Assembly: GCA_030142905.1 (NCBI GenBank)
Contig: JASJOG010000018.1
Span: forward strand, 1,302,001-1,366,000
Origin: Heliopora coerulea
Taxonomy: Eukaryota > Cnidaria > Anthozoa > Scleralcyonacea > Helioporidae
Direction: 5' to 3'
Length of the DNA stretch: 64,000 bases
In this document: in pieces, positions 24,015-36,200 of the stretch
Numbering within the stretch: the stretch's first letter is position 1
Layout: each line of letters begins with the position of its first letter
Notes under the pieces: model-generated
Told to the model about the DNA's origin: nothing
Databases searched by the model: none
The model's input: only the letters and a program-made list of their open reading frames with translations
Program-made: the position numbers and the translations under genes

Positions 24015-24740
24015 ATAAAACAAATACACCTTTTGCTGTTCATTACCAAAAAATATAATATCAGTAACGTCAACCTCAAACTCATTAACGCAAAAATACA
24101 TTCATTTTGTTCAAGCGACATTCATTAGCGTAGATACGCAACCATTTACATCACAGGGCATTCCATAGCGCCAACAGACGACCATTAACGCCATACTACT
24201 ATACGTTAGGGATAATAAAATTTCAATGACCCAAGAGAAACATCTGGCCTAATTGAAATTTTATTATTCCTAATGTAGAGTACAGGGGTTCTCAACCCAC
24301 TTGCATCTACTACCCACTTGAGGTGGCACTGTTTACCCCATTACCCACCCCACACTCTACGGCTACGTCGTACAGTCTACTCTACAGTCTACAATTTCTA
24401 CATTCTACACGCTACACATACTAGTCTACTCTACCCTACAGCAGGATTTGTTTTCAGTTGTATTTTTATCATATTTTTCTATTGTTGTTGCTGGGCTCCC
24501 GTTACTCTCCGAGATAGCCCAAGTTACCCCTTTCTGGGTAATTACTCTCTTGTTGAGAACCCCTGGTATAGTAGAATGGTGTTAATCGTCGTCTGTTGGC
24601 GCTACAGAATGCCCTTTGGTGCAAATGGATGCGTATCTACGCTAATGAATGTCGATTGGATGAAATGTATTTTTGCGTTAATGACTTCGAAGTTGACGTT
24701 AATGATAGTATGTTCTCTGGTAACGAACAGCAAAAGGCGT
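24015..24740. mobile_element. Foldback MITE, copy 1, split by a hAT insertion
   Basis: The outer ends read CCTTTTGCTGTTCATTACC and, inverted, GGTAACGAACAGCAAAAGG. Internal shared motifs include GCCAACAGACGACCATTAA and GGGATAATAAAATTTCAAT. The element at 24283-24565 interrupts it. Confidence 0.75.
24283..24565. mobile_element. hAT-type MITE (283 bp) nested in the foldback
   Basis: TIRs are CAGGGGTTCTCAA / TTGAGAACCCCTG. Flanks GTAGAGTA and GTATAGTA form an 8-bp target duplication with one mismatch, the hAT hallmark. It has no transposase. Confidence 0.8.
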
Positions 24741-25051
24741 AGTATAGTAGCGTAGATACACAACCATTTGCATCAAAGGGCATTCCACAGCGCCAACAGA
24801 CGACCATTAACACCAATCTACTATACATTAGGGATAATAAAATTTCAATTATGCAAGAGAAATATCTTAGCTAATTGAAATTAGTGTTAACTGGTGTTAA
24901 TGATCTTCTGTTGACTCTGTGGAATGCTCTTTGATGCAAATGGTTGCGTATCAACGGTAGTGAAAGTCGATTGAATAAAACGAATGTATTTTCGCGCTGA
25001 GTTTGAGGTTGGCGTTAATGATATATTTTCTGGTAATGAACAGCAAAAGGT
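24741..25051. mobile_element. Foldback MITE, copy 2
   Basis: A second palindrome of the same family. Its arms meet near 24885 (AATTTCAATTATG / CTAATTGAAATT). The right end is GGTAATGAACAGCAAAAGG. Confidence 0.7.
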
Positions 25052-25159
25052 GTCGTAAATATTTCACTATGCACTTTTCCGGCATTTTTTGTTGATGAGG
25101 AAGATCAGTTGAGAGGGGACGTATGTTTTACAAGAATCGTTCATTTGGTTGCGACTCAA

Positions 25160-25382
25160 CAGAAACATCTTGCCTAATTGAAATTTTATTATCCCTAATG
25201 TACAGCAGAATGATGCTAATGGTCGTCTGTTGGCGCTATAGAATGCTCTTTGATGCAAATGATTGCGTATCTATGCTAGTGAATGTCGATTGAATAAAAT
25301 GAACGTATTTTTGTGTCAATGAGTTTGAGGTTGGCGTTAATGATGATGTATTTTCTGGTAATGAACAGCAAAAGGTGTACTC
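25160..25382. mobile_element. Foldback MITE, half copy 3
   Basis: Only the right half of the family is present, from AATTGAAATTTTATTATCCC to GGTAATGAACAGCAAAAGG. Confidence 0.7.
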
Positions 25383-26084
25383 ACAAAGCAAGCGTTTTTC
25401 TGTGGACCTGAAGTTTTCGAAGAAAGAAAACATAACAGACAGTTCGAGAGAATGCATTAGATAGTTATTTCAATGTTATTTTTTTATATGAAGTTTTTTC
25501 ATATTTTATAGCTTTAAATTGATGTAAGTCGCAGGAAGTGCTGCCGGGTTGTGTTTTCTGTTCACAGTTTGTTGTCTAAAGCGTTTGTGTTTACTAACTA
25601 TTGCGTGCTCTCCATCTTCGTTGAAATGTCGTCACAGACCAGTTTGTTGTTCCTTTTGTTTTCACCGAGTGTAATTTTTTTCTCTCTGAAATTGTATGCA
25701 TTTCTTCGTTGGGCAAAGAGGCGAAACGTTTCGTAAGGCTAAAACATTTCTTCCTTATCAAATGTTGGTTCAAAATCTGTTAGCCCCTTCCAGTCCTCGA
25801 TAATGTTTTCCTTCGCCATATAAGGACTCGGTGTTTTGACCGTTTAATAATATTTCTTTTCTAAAGAATCTTTTTCTTTCTAAATATTTTCCTGCGACTT
25901 TTCCCGTGTTGCACCGAGATACGGAGCACGCATGGCAGCCAATCAGAAGCGGCGTTGTATTACATCTATGTTATAAATAACGTTTAATGGCATAGTCCCT
26001 AATGACCATGTGATCCATATTATATAAATATATAAAACATTGAACAAATAATCTTCTTCCTCTAAGTTTTGAAAAATTTAACCC

Positions 26085-26140
26085 ATTCCACATACAGACG
26101 TCTCCCCCGACGAGTGGAATGGCCTGGCGTAAGCTAGACT
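26085..26140 (-). repeat. CTGGCTAACGCCAGACGA repeat family, copy 2 (reverse)
   Basis: The - strand reads TAGCTTACGCCAGGCCATTCCACTCGTCG, a diverged relative of the copies at 17.4 and 29.9 kb. Confidence 0.4.
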
Positions 26141-26688
26141 AAAATTAAAAAGTCGGATAGGGACCACTCCAAAAATCCCCAATTTTGTATATAAATTCGC
26201 ATAACATCTACAACATGATAATGCTAGAAACTTTTTGTTGATTAACTCGACCTTCTGCAAAATAAAGCATTTTGTCTTATGTTTCTCTATGATAATAATT
26301 TATATTTTAATAAAGCAACTAGCGACCCCAGAATCTCGTTGATTATCTGTTAAATTTATCTCGTTACTTTGTGGCTCACTACATATTCAGCGATAGTCAC
26401 TTCGCTTCCTGTGGTTAATAGTTAAATTGGTCAAGGACACTAGCTTCTACGTGAGCAAAATATTAATCTTCTGGTGATTAAGCAGTCTATTTTAGATCTT
26501 AATTTAATAAATAGATAACTAATAGTGCGTGGGGGAAGGGATTAATTTACAAGAAAATTAAAATTATCACAGTCCTATTAATTACTCTAAATAAAACAGA
26601 TCTCACGTTTGGCGATCAATGCACGTGAAAAACCGCTCATAACTGATTTAGCAGGTTTATATTTCGAATAAATTTCTTATTCACTTAA

Positions 26689-27274
26689 TCATCTTTTAAC
26701 ATTGCTAACTGATTCCCTATCGTATTCGTCTTTTTCAACCTGAACTGATTTTGCGAAAGCCAATGTAGTCTCCTCTCCTGTACGCTGAGTACCTTCTGCC
26801 TCCTCTAAGTTTAAATGACCTTCGTTTGGATTTATTATTTCCTGTCTCTCCTTCTGCAAGCATAAGCCATCTTTACACATTTCTTCCACACTCTTCTCAA
26901 CATTTTGTCCTCTATTTGCCATTATTCCACGTCTTCCTTGTTCTGTTTTAGGCTTTTCCTTCTTCGTTCCAACGACAATATTTGATGAATAAGATTTCCT
27001 TTGTCCAGAAATCAGAACCTTGTGTTTAGTTGCTTGCGCTTTACTTGATAGAAGAGATTCAGAAGCTGACCCGTTCGTGTGCGACAAGATATACTCCTCA
27101 TTCGGCTGAATCTCCCCCAGACATAATTCCTCCGTCTCCATAGATTCCTGGTTATCATTTTTGGATGCAATTGATGGTTTCTCCATATCACGTTTCTCGT
27201 TAGGCGTCGGTCGGTCGGTGATTGGTGACACAGTACGTGTGATGACATTGATCGGCATTGAACGGTATGGTGAA
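26689..27274 (-). CDS. UVRAG: UVRAG exon 18, terminal
   Basis: One base completes a Ser codon after atgatttag, then [14 protein letters not shown]. 195 codons end in TAA at 26689-26691. The tail is Ser/Glu/Lys-rich with little order predicted, like the poorly conserved tail of other UVRAGs. No clear AATAAA was found within about 300 bases downstream. Confidence 0.88.
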
Positions 27275-30200
27275 CTAAATCATATAGATAAGAAATATTC
27301 ACTACAGGAACAAAATGGCTAACAGTGCTCTAATTTTAGTACTAAAATTGCATGAATGTGTAAGCGGATACCATTTACACTTTGACACCTGGGTGTTATC
27401 AACATGGTGCACAAGTCAATCCTAGAATTTTCTGCCTTTTTTCCATACTTAATTGGAAATATTTTGCAGAACAGGACAAATGTAACACCAACGTGTCAAA
27501 CTATTAATAGCAAAAGCCACCCTTTTCGCCAACAAATGTTCGACAGAAACATGCTTTTCATTTTTGTCAAAAAATTGTACAAAATATGATAGTAGCCGGA
27601 GCGTTGAAAACGTGAATGCCCGGGAAACATTCTGGCGTATTTGCAGGACCCAAAAACCGATTTCTGGAGGCTGTTCTACACATTATTACAATCAAGGGAG
27701 TGAGATCAGTTAAAATTTTATTGATTACCATAACCAAGAATTTCTTCAAAACTTCACTCAAAAATGCTTCAGTGGTTTTCATTCCTTTGTTACAAACGCG
27801 TACATCACTGAATCATTAAAATTAACGAATCCATATTTTGGGATATAAAAAAAGGCTCAAAGGTTTAAAGTAGCCCGAAACATGTGTCGGGCGTCGGCAA
27901 CTTTAGAAAAACCAGTAAAAAATGCATGATAAATTAAAGAACTAAAGAGCGGATGGACGGACAGATGGAATGAAAGGTAGGTGGGAAGGTTGGAAGAAGG
28001 AAGAAAGGGAGGGAGGGAGGAAGAAAGTAAGGAAGCAAGCAAGGAAAGGATGAAATAAAGGAGGGAACAAAGGAAGGAAGGACGGGAGGGAGGGAAAGAA
28101 CTATTAAGGTATGATAAGATAAAAAATTATTATATTACCTTCCTCCAAATTTGGTGTCAAATAAATTTTTCATGTTCGGTAAAGTCAGTCGTAAGTCGGC
28201 AGTACTGAGTCCAAGACAGAAACGAATCTAGACGTAAACAAAAAATCAAAGAATTATAGCCCACGGCTTCGTTAAAAATTTCGTAAATCGCAATAAAGTT
28301 CTGGGCAAGTTGTGACCGTAGCAGACAAAAAATTTGGATAGGTGGCAAATCATGAGAGACTGGTTTGCTGCAGATACATATTTGATGCATACGACTGAAA
28401 AGTTCTATATGTAGCAAAAAATAACTAACAGAAGCTTGATCGTCCAGGTTGAAATAATATTGAGAAAGATTATTTACGGTCTTTGTTGAGACTGAAGTTT
28501 GACCATAGATACGAGGTATAGATTGCAAACGCACGCGATCATGGGGAATCCAAAACGGCCGCTAAACCAGGTAAAATCCCAACAGACCACAACGAGGCAA
28601 GCCGTTCGGGGCACTCCGTATTAGGAAACTGACTCTTCAAATCAATCGAAAATGTGGAAAAAATATCCAAAAATAGAGCAATTTCCGTGTTTAGGGGCTC
28701 ATTACATGGACAATTTCAGACCGGCCTTCCGATTAAATACTTGAAAAACGAAGCTCGCCATTAAATGAAGAAAGTTTCAACCCGATTTGAGTTACTCAGG
28801 GTGAAAAATATCATGTAGTCACACGAAAAATTTTCAGCCCGGGCTGAAAAGACAACTGACGCACGAGAGAAAACATAAATTGGTTAAACAACAAAGGTTA
28901 CCGATAAATTCCTGCCTGGCTTCACTTTCGATTTCAGTTCCAGCCCGGGCTAAAGTATCTCATGTAATCGGGACGTTATTCAACCCGATCTGCCGGGCTG
29001 AAATTTTCCCATGTAATTAGCTCCTTTGAGTCGTAGACGACCACCCGCAACCAGAATTAAATCGATACTGAATTTCAGATTAGTGTAATAAATTGGCTAA
29101 TGTAATAAACTGGCTTTCATAAATTTAAACAATTTGGCCAATACAGCCTCGTATACTGTGTTATAGCCTTGTTAATCTGGCTCTCAACTGCTTGAGACAA
29201 AGTTGCTCATGAAAAAGTAGTATATGTAAAGTTCATATTTTGCAGAATCAATTTATACTATCACCGAAGAAATTAAATTATGTGAAAGTCTGAGAAACTA
29301 GCAAAATACTAATTCTGTCCATTGGTTATGCAAAAACTTCCCAAATGAACTGAATTTAATATGGGCCATCCAAAGTGGTCAATAGCTTCTGTTATTGTCT
29401 GATGCAATGAGGTTGTAATGCATGTTTACTTTCTTTTGGAAATCAGTTTGAATTTAAGAACCTCGTTACTAAGTTAAACTAGTTTTATGCAATGAAAATC
29501 TCTTCTCCCAATGCCTACCATGGTTCAGATTACATACCATGGTTAAGAAAATCATTTGACGACGTGTTACCTTTTCCTGTGAAAAGTTTCATTCCAAACA
29601 CCCCCTCAGAATCCTACATTTGCAAAGTTATTAACTGATAAATGAATATTTTTACGCTTGTTTGGCTTATTTTGTAGGATATATTTTATTGTAAGCAAAC
29701 CAGTGATTGCAAGAAAATTGAAGAGTCTGTTGTATGGCTTGTTATGCAATATAAAACAGATTAAATGACAATGGACACGTTGTGACCCTTAAAAAAAAAC
29801 TTGTGTTTATCCATAACACTTGTGTAATGATTATCTTAACCCATTAAGGGGCAAGGACACACTCTACTGTTTTTACTCTGGCTAACCCCAGACGATTTTA
29901 CTCGTCGAACGAATGAGCCTTAATATGTTAAAAACCATATTAAATAGACATTTTCATCAAATGTATTGCAGCATTTGATTAATATGCTCTGGAACACTTT
30001 TTTCTATGTACTTGAACATCTTTTTGGGAATTTTTTTTGAGTAATTTTTATTTGTGGGGAATGTGCTGTGGGGAATCTTCTTTTCATTCATTGAAATTAA
30101 ACATTATTTTCGTTTTACTAGGTACTACATATCTTCAGGACAGTTATTACAGAACAGTGCTCAAGGCACTATAAAGTAAATGGCATCAACATTGGAAATG

Positions 30201-33200
30201 TCAATCTGTGGTGTAATAACAGTAAAACAATTTTGAAATAAAAATTACTTATAAAATTAGGAATAAAGGTTAGGACTTCCAAGCTGGAGGTAAGACCCAT
30301 TTCACACGTCACGTTACTGAGGAGTCGAACTTAAGTGAAACAAAAGGTTCACAATTATATTCTCCATATTATTTCAGCAGGAGCGCGGTGTTTGAACCAG
30401 ATCTAACGTATGACAGTCAATATGGCGAACAATAAATAAGCCAAAATAAACTGGAAAGTCTGCATGTCCTGACCATAAAATCTTAAACTAAGAATCATCC
30501 TTACCTGGGCAATGTTTTTGTTAAGGAGGAAAACACCAAACTCGAACTGACATTTTTCTTTGCCTCTAATGAATAAAGGGAACCTACACAAATAATAGAA
30601 TCAGTTACCTGACTTGCTGACGGCATACCCATAATGCATGAAAGAACATCGGTTTTTTCCATAAAATGTTGTCACAAATAACGGATTTAATATGAACAAA
30701 AGGCCTGACACTAATCAGCGAATACATAACTTCCTATGTTTTGAGACATTCATTCACGGTACCTGATGGTATTGGACGCTACACTTAATACAAAATGTCC
30801 CAAGCATTTCCCTTTCATTTTTGTGTTACAAGGTACAACAAACAGGACTATTGTTTGGTAAACTTTTTTATTTTGAAGAAATAGTAAGTTCTTTTATACG
30901 GTCTCAAGCTATTCTACTCAGAAATACTTTAAAAACTACCACACTTAACACTGATTAGCACTAAAATAAATAGATGACATATCGAGACTTTCAGACTGGC
31001 AGTACATATGTCTACCATCATACGAACCAGTACATAAATGTAACCTTCGCTCACCGTCTAAGTCCATGTAGCTCAATGGTTAGAGCATCTCACCGGCAAT
31101 CAGAAGGTTACGGGTTCGATTCCCGTCAGGGACTCAAAGTTTTTCTGAGTAGAATAGCTTGAGAGCGTATAAAACAACATCATATAACCACCAAGCTACT
31201 GTACTTAACAAAATTGTAAGTTCTTCTTAGATTTGACTATATTTAGGTTTTTGACACGCTCCGCAGTAAAGCGTTGTTTAATTAGTTTCCAACCACTTAA
31301 CATTTAATACAACTCATACACTAGCTGCTGAGAAATAATGGTTAAAGAGAAGGTTTATATAAAGTAATGTCCTTTATTAAATGGTCAGCACTCACATATA
31401 GTCATATCTGCAAAAGTTAATATATTGTTGACTCAAAAATTAAAACATAAACGTTTTGTCTAAATCGTTAAGCAGGACGAAATTTAAGTGCATTAACCCT
31501 TTAACACTCAGTATCCTCTATATAAGACACCTCAAGGACAAAAGGACAAAAGAATGGGAAAATAAAGAGAAAGGAAAGGGAAAACAAAGAGAGAACAATA
31601 AACAAAAGAAAAAATCTTGGAGCGTTAAAGCGTTAAACTTGAAAGTAAGCAGAAAATATCCTCTAAATGAGAAAAGAAGAAAAAAAACAAGCCAAAACAA
31701 ACCACACACCAAAAACACGTACATACACGAAAAAAAGAAGAAAATAAAAGGTAAATACTGGAATAAGCAGGAAATATTCATAGCACATAAAGATAAACAA
31801 TAACCACTGATTTAAAAAAAGTTTGAAAAAACCTTTGCAATCAATAAATATACTAACATTACCCAAAACAAGCTGGCGCAACAAACCTCACCTTGCCATA
31901 CAGTCACTACGCGAATTTTGTATTACAATCCGTAACTCTGGCGTGAAACGCAACCGGTGGTGCCATGTGTACGTTACTTCGAAAACTCGGACAAACATTG
32001 CAGGATGATTGCTTTGCAACTAAAGATGGGTGTCACCAGTTGGTGCTTTTCGAGGACTTGTCGGTGTCCACACTTGGTATCCACACTTGCTAATAAGAAG
32101 TGCTACCGGAGATGTATTTTCCTTTAAATTATTGCCGATTGTGAATTTTAAAGAGGGACAAAAGCGGTAAGTTAGGGCATGTTACCGCTGTCGTCGTCGG
32201 TTTAATATGTAGCTACGTACGGACTTAACATGTCATCATTTTACGGTCGTGGCTAGAAGGTATCCATGAGGAGGATTAGGATTAAAATCAGGGTTAGCAT
32301 TAGGGTTAGGCCTGGAACTAACTCTAATCCTAATCCTAACCGATCTTAACCCTTATTCTAATCCTAATCCTAATCCTAATCCTCCTTCTCATGGATACCC
32401 TCTAGCTACGACTGCCATTTTACCCCACGGTACAGTAGAGAGGCAAGATTGTCTCGCAACTGTGGTAAACAGTGAAAACGTATTTCTTATCAAACTTTCT
32501 CTACCCAAACGCTTCAGCAGCAATGACAGACAAGGAGTAAACAAGACTTATTTTCATGCTCAACATGCTTAGTATATTGCATCTAATTCAACTGCGCGTG
32601 ATCTGTGTATGTCTTTAGAATTTAGATGTTACGGTTTATCAAAGAAATCAAAAACGATACGAACAAAATGTCGTATTCGATCTCTCGTTCACAAGACTTG
32701 AATGAAAGCGGTGCTGCATTCCAGGAAAATATGATACCATAACAAGCTGACAAGCACAGCGCGTAAGTCCGGTGCCCAAAACGACTAGTGTTCTGGCCGC
32801 GTCCAAGTTTCTGATTTCAGGCGCGTTAGCCAGAACGAAAAGGTCAATAGCTGGATTAGGAAAAAGTTCGAATTAAATGATTGATCCAATCGATCACCAC
32901 AGCTATACTTCGATAAAGCAAACATCTCGTTTAAAGGAATTATTTTACATCACTTTCGTCTTTAATGATTACGTTTTTTTGTGCTCGTTGGAGGGCAGAA
33001 AGAATCTCGGTAATCTGTACAATCGTAAAGCTATTTTTCCCAAAAAAACGGTGGCTTAGATGCTGCTATCTCTGCAGCACACAAACCGATCTTGGCAGCA
33101 GTGATAAGCTCGTATTCATCGCTCTACTTTCTGTTCATTGAACTTCACGCCTAAAATGCCAGGTAAAAATTACTCATTTATATTTGTATTTCTCTTTAAC

Positions 33201-36200
33201 TACAGCACGAACTTTGTAACGTTCTCCAAGAGCACCTTTTAGGGGCAATCATCATTAGTTAGAAGGCAGTTGTATAGCAATGTTTGTCCAAGTGTTCTAA
33301 TTAACAAACACGTGGAACCCCTCGTGGCGTTTCACGCCAAACTCATGGATTATTAATGATTAATATCACTACAGTTTAAATTTCACTAAAGCTGTTTTAG
33401 AATTAAACTGGGAAGAATTAACTATACGGTGCGATACGCACTCCATATGAACGCACTTCTTTCTTAGTTTTAAATAATATTAGCTAAATATTGATGGATT
33501 AAATGGAGGAACATGGAGGTTTAGATTTGATCCATGTGAGGTTAGCTTCAGTTCTGAGAGACAATCCCCTCAGAATAACTCATTCCTACAAATTAGTCAC
33601 CTTCTGACTGATGTGAAAGAACAAGCCTTTTGAAATTACCCTAACAATTTGAATTCTACATAAATTGTTTTATGGGATACTAAATTAATAAAACATCGGC
33701 GTAATGACATAAGATAATACAACCATATCCCGCTTTTGATATTTTCTAATATTCCAAATTGATCAACTGTTTCGTGGCTCCAAGAGGAAGTTTAACTTTT
33801 ACAGGACAATAAAATTATGAACATTACCGTAAATTACGAATCAAATTGACAATCATACTCTAGTATCTAAAAATTATTGAGACGAAAAGACATAATCATC
33901 ACATCCTTAGACAAAAAATTGTGATGATATAAAGTTGGATAAATCGTTGCAGTGCGGCAAATGATTGTTACTTACTCTCTTTCCCGATCTGGTAATCGAT
34001 CATTTACAAAATCCGACACAGTTGAACGAGATCCTTTAATTGTTGCTGGATAACGTAACGGAACTTGAAAGAATTTTCCAATCATGGCAACCATATGGCA
34101 GACATACCCCAACGCGCCACTCAAGGTCTCCTCGTCCGCTACTGCAATATTTAAAAAAATAGCTCAGGTCTTCAAAAAATTAACTCAGAAAACGTACATT
34201 CCCACTTTAGTGTATTATGAACCCACTGCAACCTAACATCTTCACTAACTTAGCAATGAGTGTCCAAGGCAACAAGCCACGAATCTATAGCTTAAGCTAG
34301 CGACTATCGACCACATGGTACTTCTAAACTTTCCACCTGCGAGCTTGTGCGGCTAGCTGTTCACCAAAGTAGATAAATATACGAATATTTGCTGCTATGA
34401 CATGCTTATTAAATACGTGTACGTGATCATCCATAGCAGCACATGCCTGCACACAGAGAAGGTCTCACACAGACGTATGTCAAGTGTGGCATAAGCATGT
34501 TTACAATCAAACGTTAGCAGAGCATGCCTTAAATAAGCCACTCGTGATTCTTCGTGAGTTCCTCTGTGGTGTATCGTGAGATTCGACACGCTCAATGCAC
34601 CAAACATTATAACACAGGTTATGGTTAAATTTTTAGTTTGGTAAAACGTGATCTCTTGAGTAAGGCTTCTGTTTATGCTTTGAATTATTATCCGGGAGAT
34701 TTTACGGGCAAAGTAAACGTCTGAACAATACAGAAGTCCAAACGGTATCTTCAATACTTCTGCTTGAGGTTTACGCTAAGAACGAGCTACGTTTTATCCC
34801 AGGGCCTTGCCATTATCTTTTGAACAAGTACTCGACCTCTAAGGAGAACAGCTCAAGTAGCTGATAGGGTTATCCAGTATAAATAAAGGTACTCTACCTT
34901 TACCTTTATCATGTGAAAGCGAAATGCGGCCCATAGCTTTGAACCGTCGACTTACGGAAATTTAAAAAGACGGTTATGGTAACGACTACACTATGCAACA
35001 AAGGTCTTCGGATTCAAGAAGTATTTGGATTCAAACAAATACTATATTCGGTTTCGTTGGCCGCTTACACGGAAAAAGAAGTATCTGGATTAGTTGTATA
35101 CTCGCGTAAACGCAAACAGTACTTCCTTATCTAAGAATGGAAGTAAATCCTCACATTTCATTGAAAATAACCTTGAACAACAGAAAAATATATTTTCACT
35201 CTGTTTTATTACAGTCCCTACTAAAAAAATATTGTCCTTCCTCTGTTTACTTCAGCTGTTATACACAAAAACGAAGAAAATTTCCCTGCATTCAGCTCTC
35301 CGGATTCGAAGTATCCAGATTCTTTTCCGGATTCATATTTATCCGGATTCGTGTGCAATCCGAAGACATACTATACCGAAGTCGTTACTTCAGTGTAAAC
35401 GGCTACTTTGAATCCGGATTCTTAGGCAATCCGGAGAAACTTGGTCTAGTGTAAACATAGCCTTTTAGTAAAATAGTTTCATTTTCGGACGAATGCCCTT
35501 CCCTGACAAACAGCCTTCGTTTCAAACGTAGGACTTTCTTTTCTACTGTATATTTTGACCGTCCACTACACAGCTTTTTATGTAGAGAAGTATGAAACAA
35601 GCACACTGTGCGTTGAAAAATCGGCGCTCATTGCAAAGGCACATAACAAGGACACCTAGCCACATTAGTAAAAGCTCGTCAACAAACAGCTGTAATAAAT
35701 AATCCTCTGAAGTACTGCAACGAAATCGTTCTTTCGACAGAAAACGTCATCAGAACTCGATGAAACGCGTGTAGAGAAATTGATCGGTTCGTACCATAGT
35801 TTCGCAACTCCGCAGGCGCCAAAATCGTTTGCATAGTTTGCGGAGTTATGCGTATTCCTCAGCGAGAGCTCTTCTACTCTATCCTGACCATTACCCTCGC
35901 ACACAGCTTCGCTGCGAACGCCATTACATATGTATAGGCACACTTTTTCTCCAAAATCATTTGCTTAAATGAAGTTGACTTTTAAGCACTGGCAGAAAAT
36001 ATTTATTTTCAAGCATAAAAAGTAACCGCTACAACTGAACATGCTATCGAAATGTTGTGGAGAGAAAATAGCGCCAGCACACAGAAACACAACACCAACT
36101 TTACACTAACAAATCTTAAACACTCGGAACATACATACATATTATGAAGAATTAACCTTTCTCCTCTCTATTGTGTTAACGGCAAAATTAAGTGCATTTT

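Larger units (their letters stand above)
16126..26688. other. Convergent intergenic region between VWA8 and UVRAG
   Basis: About 10.6 kb separate the two gene 3' ends. No host exon was recognised. It contains microsatellites, SINE copies, two Penelope-like fragments, a minisatellite, a foldback at 23056-23163 and a nested foldback cluster. At 22.0-23.0 and 25.4-26.08 kb I see nothing assignable. Confidence 0.75.

Noticed and set aside
26500..26688. Search for the UVRAG poly(A) signal
   Set aside because: No AATAAA on the - strand was convincing; only an ATTAAA-like variant near 26505, so no feature was called.
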